A stretch of 38,077 nt of DNA from Bremerella alba. Its GTDB lineage: Bacteria; Planctomycetota; Planctomycetia; Pirellulales; Pirellulaceae. Positions within the stretch are counted from its first letter, which is position 1, and each line of letters opens with the position of its first letter. Positions 25,801 to 34,922 of this stretch are shown one piece after another. Below the pieces are notes generated by a model. The model was not told the DNA's origin and did no database searches. It saw only the letters and a program-made list of their open reading frames with translations. The DNA lies in assembly GCF_013618625.1 (NCBI RefSeq), contig NZ_JABRWO010000011.1, forward strand, positions 236,806-274,882, written 5' to 3'. The position numbers and the translations under genes were made by a program.

Positions 25801-26286
25801 GTGATTGCCTCGTTGCCGATTGGGATATTTGGTTCCTTCTTCTTCCTGAAGTCGATGGGGTTGGCCAATGACGTATATGCCCAGATTGGTTTGGTCATGC
25901 TGGTCGGTCTTCTAGGTAAGAACGCGATCTTGATTATTGAGTTTGCCGTTCAGCGTCGCCATGATGGACTGAGCATTAAAGACGCCGCGATTGAAGGTAG
26001 CAAGCTGCGTTTCCGCCCGATTATGATGACCTCTTTTGCGTTTATCGCGGGGCTGATTCCACTGGTTCGTGCCACCGGTCCTGGTGCCATCGGAAACCGA
26101 ACGATCGGAACAACGGCTGTTGGTGGGATGCTCTTGGGCACCTTAATCGGTGTCTTAGTAATTCCCGGTCTATATTACCTGTTCGCTAAGATCTCTGACG
26201 GCAAGAAACTTATTCGCGATGAGCATGACGACCCACTCAGTGAAATTTTCGAGCGTGAAGATAACACAGAGCATCACGGATTCTGA
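22825..26286 (+). CDS. RND-family proton-driven efflux pump, HAE-1 type (1153 aa)
   Basis: ATG at 22825 with AAGGAG 9 nt upstream. The AcrB/MexB plan is clear: a first membrane helix (LAIVISLLILFMGGLAIFSL), periplasmic PN/PC subdomains, proton-relay Asp pair in GVVVDDAIVVVEAV, and the matching Lys in GLLGKNAILIIEF, so it is a proton-coupled HAE-1 pump rather than a heavy-metal pump. It is about 100 residues longer than usual. The excess lies in the cytoplasmic loop between TM6 and TM7 (about residues 505-635), where two extra hydrophobic stretches occur (RALLAIVLGLATGYGVY and LRIIIISGIAAVLGIFSF). Substrate unknown. A strong terminator follows. Confidence 0.92.
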   Translation: MFTKFLHRPALAIVISLLILFMGGLAIFSLPISQFPSVAPPSVRVSVSYPGASADILIDSTMVILEQSINGAPNMRYMMGDATSAGEGTIQVVFEPGTDPNVAVMNVNNRVNMVMNQLPPIVQREGVIVMQNMPSMLMYVNVFSEDPNLDQNFLYNYATVNVLNEIKRIPGVGQASILGNRSYAMRIELNLDRMRAYKVDAEDVMKALDEQSMIGSPGRLGQATGQTSQTLEYVLTWVGRYKTEDEYNKIILRSTEEGEILRLGDVANVSLGSSFYDLYSDIDGLPSAAIVLKQTPGSNAADVIKQVKEKIEEIKKESFPPAMDYAVTYDVSHFLDASIEKVLHTLFEAFILVSLVVFLFLGDFRSTLIPTLAVPVSLIGTFFFMMMFGMSINLITLFALVLAIGVVVDDAIVVVEAVHEKMHAKHLRPYQATMEVVHEISGAIIAITLVMTAVFIPVTFMTGPVGVFYRQFALTMAMAIVLSGVVALTLTPVLCAMILKPIHRKGPQRGVAGMTNRVLKKIAGRYAFVLRALLAIVLGLATGYGVYELLHVEIVHEVVSEQLELTPLRIIIISGIAAVLGIFSFRAALSGSEPDEKKKRGPIGVFVHIFDRAVEAVTGVYVGVVGLMVTRRILTILIIGVFSYGILVVNKVLPTGFIPLEDQGMIYGIVQTPPGSTLEYTNAKCHELQAICKGMDEIVSVSSIAGYEVLTEGRGSNAGTCIINLKPWADRERTSKQIIEELEKRGTDIANVKLEFFEPPAVPGFGAAGGFSVNLLDKTNSGDYQALGEETDKFMAALEQRKELKGLFTFFAANYPQYEIIIDNDVAMQKGVSIRDALDNLSIVVGSTWEQGFVRFGQFYKVYVQAAPEFRRYPEDLDNMFVKNEEGEMVPYSSFMRIEKKQGLNEISRYNLYPTAPIQGAPAAGYSSGEAIAAIKEVAAETLPHGFAIDWRGLAYDEANSGNTAVYIFLIVVVFVYMVLVGQYESFLLPLAVIASLPIGIFGSFFFLKSMGLANDVYAQIGLVMLVGLLGKNAILIIEFAVQRRHDGLSIKDAAIEGSKLRFRPIMMTSFAFIAGLIPLVRATGPGAIGNRTIGTTAVGGMLLGTLIGVLVIPGLYYLFAKISDGKKLIRDEHDDPLSEIFEREDNTEHHGF

Positions 26287-26325
26287 GCGCGACTAACCGC
26301 TCTTGAGATTAGTCGTTTAAGAATT

Positions 26326-26365
26326 GCCTCGCTGTCGAGTCCTACTCGACGACGAGGCTTTTTTG
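26326..26365 (+). terminator. Strong intrinsic terminator after the RND pump
   Basis: GCCTCG-ct-GTCGAGT pairs with ACTCGAC-ga-CGAGGC around a 3-nt loop, and a TTTTTT run follows (26359-26364). It lies 40 nt after the pump stop. A weaker hairpin CGACTAA/TTAGTCG precedes it at 26290-26315. Confidence 0.95.
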
Positions 26366-26683
26366 TGGAGTGACGGTAAGCCTGTACTGCGTGTTGGCGG
26401 CCAATACTGCGAGCAGTTCCGTCTTTATCGGAAGTGAGACCAGTGGCAAGATGGGTAATCTGCCTGCGGTGATGTGCGGAGGGCGCTGATTATTTCTTCT
26501 TTATTCAATATTCGGCCGATACCAACTGTGTTGGCTGTATCTGCGCCCATAGCCTTGCGGCTCTCCGGGGATTAACCACCCCCGAAAGGAAAGTTGCTGA
26601 AGAGACCGCCTGATCGTCCGACACAAACCCCACACTTTCCCAATTGATAATACGTACTGGCATGATGCCTCAAAGGCTCGAAG
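26366..26683. other. Gap between efflux pump terminator and outer-membrane factor
   Basis: 318 bp without a convincing gene. Because a strong terminator precedes it, a separate promoter for the outer-membrane factor is expected here. Confidence 0.45.
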
Positions 26684-28336
26684 ATGAGACCATTCTATCC
26701 CTACGCGCACAAAGCAATAACCGGGTGTAAGCCTCTTCTGGTTGTTACGATACTTGCTTGCCTAACTCTTACGTCACTTGTTGGGTGTGGTATTCCAGAT
26801 CTTTGCTGTGTCGATCCCACACCGTACGTTCCTGGTGATTATGGCGTCGAGCCAAACTCGGTGAATGTGGCCGAAGTTGGGGTATACGACTTTTTCAACG
26901 ACCCGGCATTGGCGCAGCTGATTGCTGAGGGCCTGGCTTCCAATCAGGAACTGAAAATTCGGAACCAAGAGGTCCAACTCGCGCTCAACGAGATAACAGC
27001 CCGTCGGGGGGCCTATCTTCCCTTTGTAAGTGTCGGTGCCGATGGTGGATTTGAACGAACCAGCAAGTGGACGCCACTCGGTGCAGCCGAAGATCAACTC
27101 TTTACTCCCAACGGTGGTGAGTTTCCCGATCCCTTGCCCAACGTGGGGCTGACCGCGAATCTGTTTTGGCGAGTTGATATCTGGCGGGAACTACGCAATG
27201 CCCGTGATGCGGCCTCGCAGCGATATGCCGAAGCAGTTGAGATTCGAGACTACTACGTGACGCGATTGGTTGCCGAGATCGCAGAAAACTACTACGAGTT
27301 GACTGCTCTGGACCAACGACTTGTCTACTTGAATCAGACGATCGATATTCAGAAACAAAGCTTAGAAGTTGCCAAAGCACAGAAGGAAGCGGCTCGTGGA
27401 ACTGAGCTGCCTGTCCAGCGATTCCTGGCAGAAGTTCGCAAGAACGAAAGTCAGCGTCTGATCGTGCAACAGGATATCATCGAAGCCGAAAACAAGATTA
27501 ACTTCCTTGTCGGTCGATATCCCCAGCCGGTTGCTAGGGGAGCTTGGGAATTCATTCAACTCGACTCTAAGATGCTCGGCGTGGGAGCACCCGCTGAATT
27601 GCTGCAAAACCGACGAGATATCCGAGCGGCTGAACGGGAGTTGGCTGCTTCAGGACTCGATGTTCTCGTGGCGAGGGCTCAGTTCTTTCCAAGCTTAGAC
27701 ATCAGGGCCAGCGTTGGTTATGAAGCTTTCAACCCGCGTTACCTGTTTGATCCTGGTGCGTTCATTGCCAGCACGGCCGGTGAGCTTGTGGCACCCTTGA
27801 TCAACAAGAAGGCAATTCAAGCAGAATACCGAAGTGCCAATGCAAGACAGATTCAGGCAGTTTATGACTACCAACGTACAGTATTGAATGCCTATACCGA
27901 AGTCGTCAATCAGGTCAGCAAGGCACATAACTACCGCAAGAGTGTTGAAATCAAGCAGAGCCAGGTTGTGGCCTTGGAACAGTCGGTTGATGTGGCGACG
28001 AACCTGTTCCAAAACGCCCGTTCCGAGTACGTCGACGTTTTGTTCTCGCAGCGTGATCTGTTGGAAGCACGAATCGACATGATCGAAACCAAGCAGCAAC
28101 AGCTCTCTGCAATCGTCAAAGCCTATCAGGCACTCGGCGGCGGATACCTGCTAACCAACTCAGGGCTTACTTACAAAGACATACGCTGTCTGGACACGCC
28201 TTACCTACCCGGCGAATTCATTGACGTGCCAGTAGTTAATGAGAGTGAAGAAAACTTCGGAGTTCAGGAGGAAAACCTTCCTCCACTTCCAAGTGAGGTG
28301 GATTTGTCGCCAACACCACTTGGTTCGGCCAAGTAA
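26684..28336 (+). CDS. TolC/NodT-type outer-membrane efflux lipoprotein (550 aa)
   Basis: ATG at 26684, AAGG 7 nt upstream. A signal peptide ends in SLVG-Cys35, a lipobox as in OprM/NodT proteins. Residues about 75-300 and 310-490 are the two homologous halves with long alpha-helices (LASNQELKIRNQEVQLALNE; ALEQSVDVATNLFQNARSEY) separated by beta strands for the barrel. The C-terminal 60 residues are a Pro-rich extension outside the TolC fold. It forms the outer-membrane exit duct for the pump and adaptor upstream. It is separated from them by a strong terminator and so has its own promoter. Confidence 0.92.
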   Translation: MRPFYPYAHKAITGCKPLLVVTILACLTLTSLVGCGIPDLCCVDPTPYVPGDYGVEPNSVNVAEVGVYDFFNDPALAQLIAEGLASNQELKIRNQEVQLALNEITARRGAYLPFVSVGADGGFERTSKWTPLGAAEDQLFTPNGGEFPDPLPNVGLTANLFWRVDIWRELRNARDAASQRYAEAVEIRDYYVTRLVAEIAENYYELTALDQRLVYLNQTIDIQKQSLEVAKAQKEAARGTELPVQRFLAEVRKNESQRLIVQQDIIEAENKINFLVGRYPQPVARGAWEFIQLDSKMLGVGAPAELLQNRRDIRAAERELAASGLDVLVARAQFFPSLDIRASVGYEAFNPRYLFDPGAFIASTAGELVAPLINKKAIQAEYRSANARQIQAVYDYQRTVLNAYTEVVNQVSKAHNYRKSVEIKQSQVVALEQSVDVATNLFQNARSEYVDVLFSQRDLLEARIDMIETKQQQLSAIVKAYQALGGGYLLTNSGLTYKDIRCLDTPYLPGEFIDVPVVNESEENFGVQEENLPPLPSEVDLSPTPLGSAK

Positions 28337-28484
28337 TAAACTGGTGCCCTACTGAAATCTTCAAGACCAGCGACCACCAGAGGAGTTTTCAAAACAGCCG
28401 CCACTTCAACGATCAAGCTGAAGTAGATTCGATACTTAGAACGACCTACGAGCTTGCTTAACGCTTGGACTGCATTAGATCTTA
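28337..28484. other. Gap between outer-membrane factor and IS5-type element
   Basis: About 150 bp with no recognised feature. No target-site duplication is evident at the IS boundary. Confidence 0.4.
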
Positions 28485-29370
28485 GAACCTGTCTGAAAAG
28501 CTCTTGATTCGCTTTGGCCGTTTTGGGTAAACCATGTTTATCGTGAATGGACCTGATCGATTTTCTCTTGGGGAGCAATGGCATGGAAGCCCGCTATCCG
28601 ACCGATTTGACCGACGCTCAGTGGAAGCGAATTGCCTGTCTCATTCCGGCGGCCAAGCCAGGCGGTCGGCCTCGCTCAACTTCGATTCGGGAAGTGCTCA
28701 ACGCCATTTTATATCTCACCAAAAGCGGTTGTCAGTGGCGAATGCTGCCTCGGGACTTTCCCTCTTGGAAGACGGTGTATTGGTATTTCACTGAATGGAA
28801 AAACGACGGCACGCTCCAGCGAATTCACGATTCGCTGCGACACCGGGTGCGTGAACAAGAAGGCCGACACCGCCAGCCTTCGGTAGCGATCATCGACAGC
28901 CAGTCGGTAAAAACGCCAGAAAAAGGGGGCGTAGATTCGATGGTGGCAAGCTCGTAAAGGGGCGCAAGCGGCACATTCTCGTCGATTCACTCGGCCTGCT
29001 GTTAACCACTCTGGTCACGCCAGCCAACGTGCAAGATCGAGACGGGGGCCAAAGCTTGATCGATCAAACAAAGATCGTGCTTTCTCGGTTGCGAACGATC
29101 TTCGCCGATGGCGTCTACAACGGCTCCTTCGAGCTATTTTGCCGAAACGTGGGCTGGAACTTGAAGATCGTACGTCGTTCGGACAAGCCTGGCTTCCACG
29201 TTCTGCCGAAGCGTTGGATCGTCGAGCGAACCTTCGCTTGGCTGACCCGGCATCGTCGCCTGACGGCCGACTACGAGACCACCACCAGTTCCAGCGAAGC
29301 CTTCCTGCAACTGGCCATGATTCGTTTGATGGTCAGAAGACTGGCTAAATGAGGCTTCTCAGACAGGTTC
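28485..29370 (+). mobile_element. IS5-family insertion sequence (886 bp)
   Basis: The left end GAACCTGTCTGAAAAGC (28485-28501) matches the reverse complement of the right end GAACCTGTCTGAGAAGC (29354-29370) at 16 of 17 bases. The flanking triplets are TTA on the left and TCA on the right, so a clean target duplication is not seen. Length and DDE transposase fit the IS427/IS1031-like groups of the IS5 family. Confidence 0.85.
28583..29352 (+). CDS. IS5-family transposase, two frames joined by a -1 shift
   Basis: Start chosen at ATG 28583 ([14 protein letters not shown]) with GGGGAG 7 nt upstream. Frame 1 ends with a stop at 28957; frame 2 continues from about 28930 to 29352. The join lies in AAAAAGGGGGC at 28920-28930: one re-read G gives [20 protein letters not shown], the usual IS5 core. 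DDE residues are Asp in AIIDSQSV, Asp in FADGVYN, and Glu in [10 protein letters not shown]. The shift could be programmed, as in IS427-like elements, or a one-base deletion. If no shift occurs, no active transposase is made. Confidence 0.8.
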
Positions 29371-29421
29371 TCAGTTGGAACTGTCCCTTAGAGCTCCGCA
29401 CAAATTGATATGACGCTTCCA

Positions 29422-31292
29422 TTAAACATCAACCTGCTCGACCTCAGAATCTTCAAACCAGTTGAGCTTCGTCACGGTACTCTTCAGTCCAACTGGATTC
29501 GACGTATAAGCGACCAAGGCAAGGCTGCTTTCACTTCTACTGCAAGTTACATAAAGGAGTCGGCGCGTACGATCGACGGATGTCTCTTTTCCGGCTTTTC
29601 GATTCTCAATGTCTGTTTTGGTATGCTCTTTGACTCCGAAAAGCTTGTCGTAGCTAAACATGAACCCACGTGCTTCGGAATCGTCCATGAGAACCATGAC
29701 CCGAGGGAATTCTAGCCCCTTGACGCCTTGATGTGTACCAAAGCGTGATAGACCGTATACGTAGCCTGCGTAAGCTCTAATTTGAGAAAATGGCGTCTTC
29801 AAAAACTCTCGAATTCCAAGCACTCTGTCTCCCAGAGCATCCTCGTCCACGTCTGTCTTGGTATTTTGATCCCCAGTAACGTATGGAAAGAGCTTTTCGG
29901 GAATTCTGAACAGATTCGATCTAGCAACCAGATCAAGTGCTTGCTGAAACGTAACAGAGTCGGATGTGGCACAAAGCTCTGCTAGTTCTTCAACGGCAGC
30001 TTTAGCGATGGCGAGTTGATCCTGCTGATGTGGCGTTTGCCGAAATGCATCTAAGGACATGAGTGGTGAAAATTTTCTGACGATTCGAGCGGTGGCAAAT
30101 GCATCACCTCTGTGTTGAGCGTCAACAAGCGGCAAGATTTGATCGGAATAGAAACGCAGGAACTCAATGGTGCCCTCGCGAAGCCCTGTTGAAAAATCGT
30201 TTACCTTGGCAAGGGGTTCGTACGTATCCAAGAAGCCAAGACGTCTGGCAGCCATATGGTGCTCGAGAATCAGGGCTTTGTATTTGGCAACATCGTTCCA
30301 TTCCAAGTCTCCCGTAATTTCCACCATTCGCTCTTGAACGGCTTTTTCTGCGAGTTCTTTGTTGCTCACGTATGATGGAACAATGAAAAAGCGTGTATGT
30401 CCTTCGGGGGCGTTTTCGTGTGCGACTTGTTGCCAACCATCGCTGGCCTGACGGATCTGATTGATTAGACGTATAACTCTTTTCGGACAACGAAAGTTGA
30501 TCGTTTTCTCGGGCGTGCTCCAATCCGCGGGTATGTCTTGATCCAAGTCTGATTTTCCATCGGCATAAATCCGTTGCATCATGTCGCCAAACAGCCCTAG
30601 GCCAAACTTAGTCGCCTGCTTGCGTTGGAGCGAAAGAAGAGCCTCGATAAGCTCCCGATTGGTGTCCTGACTTTCATCAACCAGAATGAAAGGGGACGCA
30701 CAGATAGCGAGCTTCTGCATTAGGCTTTTCTGATTAAGAAACGCAGCACCCATTTGAATGACTTCCGAATGATTCAATGAATCCCTCGTGCGATTATCGC
30801 CCGTCGGACTGTATGTAAATGACTTGATGTAATCGAGTCCAGCGAGGCGAGTCGTCTTGGATTTGAGGCTCCGTTCCCGCTCAAGACTTGTTTTCGTGAC
30901 AGACTTGCTCTTCTCTATAAGTCTGTTTAGTTCCAAGATATCAGCCGCTAGGGATTCTCTGAGCCATTCCCTGATGTCCGCGTTAAATCCTTTGATCAAT
31001 TCCCAAACGAAGCTGTGAATTGTTGAGACTCGAATGATCGGGTCATAATCCAGGCGTCGCAAAATCTCATCGCATGCAGCATTCGTGTAAGTAATGACTG
31101 AGATGTTCTGTCCGCGGAGTCGAAACCGATCACCGTGCGCATTTCGAAATGCCAACAGGGCATCCACAAGTGACCGTGTCTTTCTAGAACCGGCTCCAGC
31201 GAAAGAAAAAAGCTCTTGGGAAAATCTGGATTGAGGCAGTCCGCAAGTATTGCGGCTACCTCATTATGCTGTTGGATTCCGAGTTCCGACAT
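29422..31292 (-). pseudogene. gajB: GajB-like UvrD helicase (Gabija), with frameshift
   Basis: Starts at ATG 31292, 2 bp after the gajA stop. The first frame covers 27 codons plus the A6 run at 31206-31211; the rest is in the -1 frame to 29422. Re-reading one base gives a 623-aa superfamily 1 helicase: motif I AGAGSRKT, motif II LVDESQDT, motif III LGLFGDMMQRIY, HQGVKGLEF and RRLLYVTCSRS. In motif I the second conserved Gly of GSGKT is Arg (AGA, one transition from GGA). GajB helicases work with the OLD-type GajA nuclease in antiphage defence. The frameshift and lost Gly suggest inactivity, unless the A6 run is a sequencing slip. Confidence 0.72.
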
Positions 31293-31294
31293 CG

Positions 31295-33577
31295 TTACGC
31301 CTTAGCTTTTGACGAAGTTGCGAGAAGGTCCTCTTGCTTACGATCAAACTGCGTTTGCAACCCCTCGAGTCCTTTCATGATATAGGAAGGAACCACCAGT
31401 TTCGCAGGATCACAATGAAAAAGCACGTCGAGTGCGATCTCCCCTTTCTTGCACGATTGCACGGCATCGAATAGCTTCTGGCATAATTCATCTGCATTGC
31501 CTGATTGACCAATCGCAACTCTGAATCCTTTTGCGGAAGAATCCGGTGGCATTTCAGAAATGCAATTGTAGTTCGCCAATACAAGTGCGTCCTCAAATGT
31601 ACGCGGAATGACCTCTACTGTGGTTTATCCGTGTTCGATTGAAACTGACGTTTGGTATGCTACGCGAAACGCAAAGAGCGGAACTTCTTCATACGTTTTT
31701 ATTTTCGATTGGTCACTGAGAGCAAGTAAGTCGTCGATGGAATCTTTTTTCGGATGCCAAGCCTTGAGGGTTGGATTGCTCGTTACAAGCTTTGCTCCCT
31801 TCTTTGGGATTGCCTTCTTTCGATGGTTTGCTGGATCGACCGAGTCCAGGTCGGTGATGGCTAAGGTAATCAGCCCAAGCGCCTCGATCAATGGACTGAG
31901 ACGATGGGAATGGCTTCCCGAAATCTCGAGCAGCGTGACATAGCTTTTATGCAATGTCTCGAAGTGGTGCTTAATAAAGTGCGGCACTTGTATTCGTTCG
32001 GCGGCCCCTTCTACTAGGATCGCGGCATCTGCGAAGAACAGCTCACAGTGCGTTGATAGCAAGTAACGGGCTACAAATCTCGCGGTTTCATCGTTCCCGC
32101 CGAAAACATCCGATAAATTGATTACTGCCGATGTTGGAATTGGCTTTGGGCCTTTCGGGAGTCGACGAAAGTATCTTAGACACGCGAAGTCGCATTCATG
32201 GGCTACGTGGCTTGAGTGTGTACTCACAACTAGCTGAGTGCGTAGCAGTGTTTTATCCTTGAGTTCTCAGTGGTTCCTTAAGACGTTGTACGCTTTTCGT
32301 GCGAACACTTGTTGTACTTGAACGTGAAGGTGAGCTTCCGGCTCTTCAACTAGCACAAGATGCAAGGGTGGAATTAGGATATCGTTGGTTGTGTCGCTGA
32401 CGGTCTTGGATGCTTTATCGACACGCATCCAAGCGTCCCGGAATGCCATCAGGCGGAATACCATCGAAATCAAGTTCTGGTAGCCAAGGCCGTTATAATG
32501 CTCTGGAAGGGCAAGCGATTGAGTTGTTCCACCGCCAGCGTCTGGTGAAATCTCGTATTGTACGGCAGCACTGTGGCTGAGCCCGTCCACCGGCCTCAGC
32601 TTGGTACCAATTTTCAGAATGGGATCAGCAACACCGGGGTAGTTCAAATCCTGAAGCTCAGCCATGGCCGCGCCAAAGCCGGCCTTGAGACGTAAGTCGT
32701 ACTGCTTTTGGGCTTCCTCGATCGCTTCGAGAGCCTCAATATCAGATGGTTCTACATAGTCAGTCGGATCAAGGTGGCTTTTATAATAGGACTTGAGCTG
32801 TTCGGAGAGCCTCTCGCTCCTTCGCGACTTTTCCGGATCGTCTGATTCACCAGTGGCTGGCGAACCAAACCCTCGCTGGGCACCAATGACATTGATCCGA
32901 ATCAGGCGGTTCAACGGCTTTCCTTCAACCGGTTCTGCTCCAGGCGGTAACTGTTGCGGATGAGCAATTCCATTGACTGGAGCAAACAACTTGCCTGGAT
33001 CAAGTAAGTAGCACTTCGTTGTAAAAAGTGAGTTGAGTTTACGATCAAGAAACTCGCGCAAGTTTGTGGGCCACAACTTCACCTTAATTGCCTTGCTTTT
33101 TCCTGATCCTACCGCTCGTGTCTCAGCTGCGAGCTTTGCGGCTGCTAGATACTGGACCTTAAGGTCCGCCAGATCCTTAGGTTCGAAACGAAGGCGGACT
33201 CCTATCTTGCCACCACTCCAGTCAAGAGTTGGAAGCATTCCGCGCACATGGTGGAGTTCGTTGTCCTCAACTGCTATCCAGACGTCGAGTGTTGGAACAA
33301 GTTCGTCCCATAGCGGATCGGGTTCAGATGCTTCCGATTACTTACCCTCGTCCTTGAGTCACTTTTCTCCAATTGCATTAATCTGGGACCAATTGGAAAG
33401 CGTGAAATCGTTGGTGGTAAAACTATGGGTCTCGGCGAGGAACGCGCAGATTGCGTCCATCGCAGATGTCTTACCACTGTTGTTAGCACCAACGAAGAGC
33501 GTAATCGTATCGTTGAAATCTATCCGTATCCGTGCAAGCTTACGAAACCCCTGTAACTCCACGTAGCTGATTTGCAT
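31295..33577 (-). pseudogene. gajA: GajA-like OLD ATPase-TOPRIM nuclease with four in-frame stops (Gabija)
   Basis: One continuous frame of 760 codons from ATG 33577 to TAA 31295, broken by TGA at codon 73 (33359-33361), TAA at codon 80 (33338-33340), TGA at codon 437 (32267-32269) and TAA at codon 651 (31625-31627), with no frameshift. Domains: Walker A GANNSGKT (30-37), Walker B VLVEEPEAH (about 409-416), switch VVSTHSSH, TOPRIM Glu in ILVEGAAER (523), DxD in ITDLDSV (576/578), and a PRTFED tail motif. Residues around each stop align with the family. With the adjacent UvrD-like gene this is a class 2 OLD / Gabija pair, longer than the ~580-aa reference GajA. Almost certainly non-functional as written. 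Confidence 0.75.
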
Positions 33578-33736
33578 TGAACCCTGTTCCTTGTGCCCAG
33601 AGAAAACGCCATCCCTTGTTCTCGCTGTGGCGAGACCATGTCGTACGGATATCGGCAACAGCGTATCCTACCAGAAGTAATTGCACGTTTTCATCATCGT
33701 TTTGTGCACTGATTCAGCTTAGGGTACTTTGGCTGC
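33578..33736. other. Short gap between gajA and the HsdR remnant
   Basis: 159 bp. No gene recognised; the 5' side may have held the promoter of the Gabija operon. Confidence 0.4.
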
Positions 33737-34383
33737 TTACACCGCCCAATCGGCACAAAGAAATTCCGCCTGCTTTAGCACCGTTTCAGTCGCCTGGGCT
33801 TGCTTATCCGGTGGGTAGCCGCTCTTTTTGAGGATCTTTTTTACCATCACGCGGAGCTTTGCTCGGACGCTTTCTTTGACGGTCCAATCGATCGTTACGT
33901 TGCGGCGGACGGCGTCGACCAGTTCTCGAGCGATGGCGCACAGGGCTTTGTCGCCGAGGACCGCGACGGCGCTGTCGTTGACTTCGAGGGCCTCATAGAA
34001 GGCTTCCTCGTCTTCGGTCAAGCCGAGCGATTTACCGCGCTCTCGCGCTTCGCGCATCTCTTTAGCTAGGTTGACCAATTCGGAGATGACTTCGGCCGCG
34101 TTGATCGAGCGGTTTTGGTACTTCTTGATCGTCTTGTCGAGCATGTCGGCGAACGACCGGGACTGGACGAGGTTCTTTCGCGAGCGGGTCTTGATCTCAT
34201 CGCTGAGCAGCTTACGCAGCACTTCAAGAGCAAGCTTGCGGTGGGGCATATCGCGGACTTCGGCGAGGAACTCATCCGAAAGAATCGAAATATCAGGCCG
34301 ATCCATACCGGCGGCGGCAAAGATGTCGATCACTTCGTCCGATGCGATCGACTTGGAAATAGTCTGCCGCACGGCGATGTCGA
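33737..34383 (-). pseudogene. hsdR: C-terminal remnant of type I restriction endonuclease HsdR
   Basis: The open frame from GTG 34372 to TAG 33737 encodes the helical C-terminal domain typical of HsdR ([57 protein letters not shown]). Motor and nuclease domains, hsdM and hsdS are all absent. The homology begins about 34383 ([12 protein letters not shown]), directly behind a stop codon of the neighbouring phosphatase pseudogene in the same frame. The gene is therefore truncated at its 5' end by a deletion or rearrangement that fused it to that gene. No function is expected. Confidence 0.85.
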
Positions 34384-34889
34384 GTCATGTTAAGTTGCTC
34401 TGTTGATACGACATGAAATGTGCCTGAATGAATCCCGACATGCCTAAGGCGGGGTTGAATGGCGGATAAAGTTTGCGATATTCCGTCAGCGCCGTGGCTA
34501 AGTCCAACTCCGCAAATACGTCCGTACGTGAGACAAGGTACAGCAGGGCGATCTACGGCGCACGCGAACCGCCCTCGTTGCAATGCACGAGGACATCGGC
34601 ACCGTCGATAAGCGACTGGTGGATGAATTCGAGAGCGCTATCGATAATCTCCTTTGGGATGTAAGCGGGGGGCCGGCGCATCAACAAGATTCAATATCAA
34701 GCGATGTTCGCGCCGGGCAATCAAATATTCGGGGTGGGATTTGGGGGCATCGCGACCTGAGTAGCCCAGTGCCTGTCGATGATATGGATCCTTACAGGCA
34801 TGGACGACGCGCCAATCGGGCCGATGTCGTACAACCTTTTCGTAGTCATGTTCTGAGCCGACGTGGAGAAATTGATGAATCTGGATCAT
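34384..34889 (-). pseudogene. Dual-specificity phosphatase-like gene, frameshifted and with a stop
   Basis: From ATG 34889 (MIQIHQFLHVGSEHDYEKVV), through a C6 run near 34669-34674 where one extra base shifts the frame, to the catalytic loop VHCNEGGSRAP, then an in-frame TAG at about 34551, and on to IALLYL...YPPFNPALGM with a final TGA at 34384. HCxxGxSR is the protein-tyrosine/dual-specificity phosphatase signature with catalytic Cys and Arg. Similar ~165-aa phosphatases accompany prophages and islands, from memory. One frameshift plus one stop make a pseudogene. Its 3' end abuts the HsdR remnant. Confidence 0.72.
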
Positions 34890-34922
34890 GATTGCGGCAT
34901 TATTCGACAAGTGTAGCGGGAC

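Noticed and set aside
28482-29373. Target-site duplication of the IS5-type element
   Set aside because: Flanking triplets are TTA and TCA, so no exact duplication is present; the insertion is old or rearranged.
31295-33577. In-frame TGA codons as sign of an alternative genetic code (TGA = Trp)
   Set aside because: Two of the four stops are TAA, and neighbouring genes use TGA as a normal end codon.
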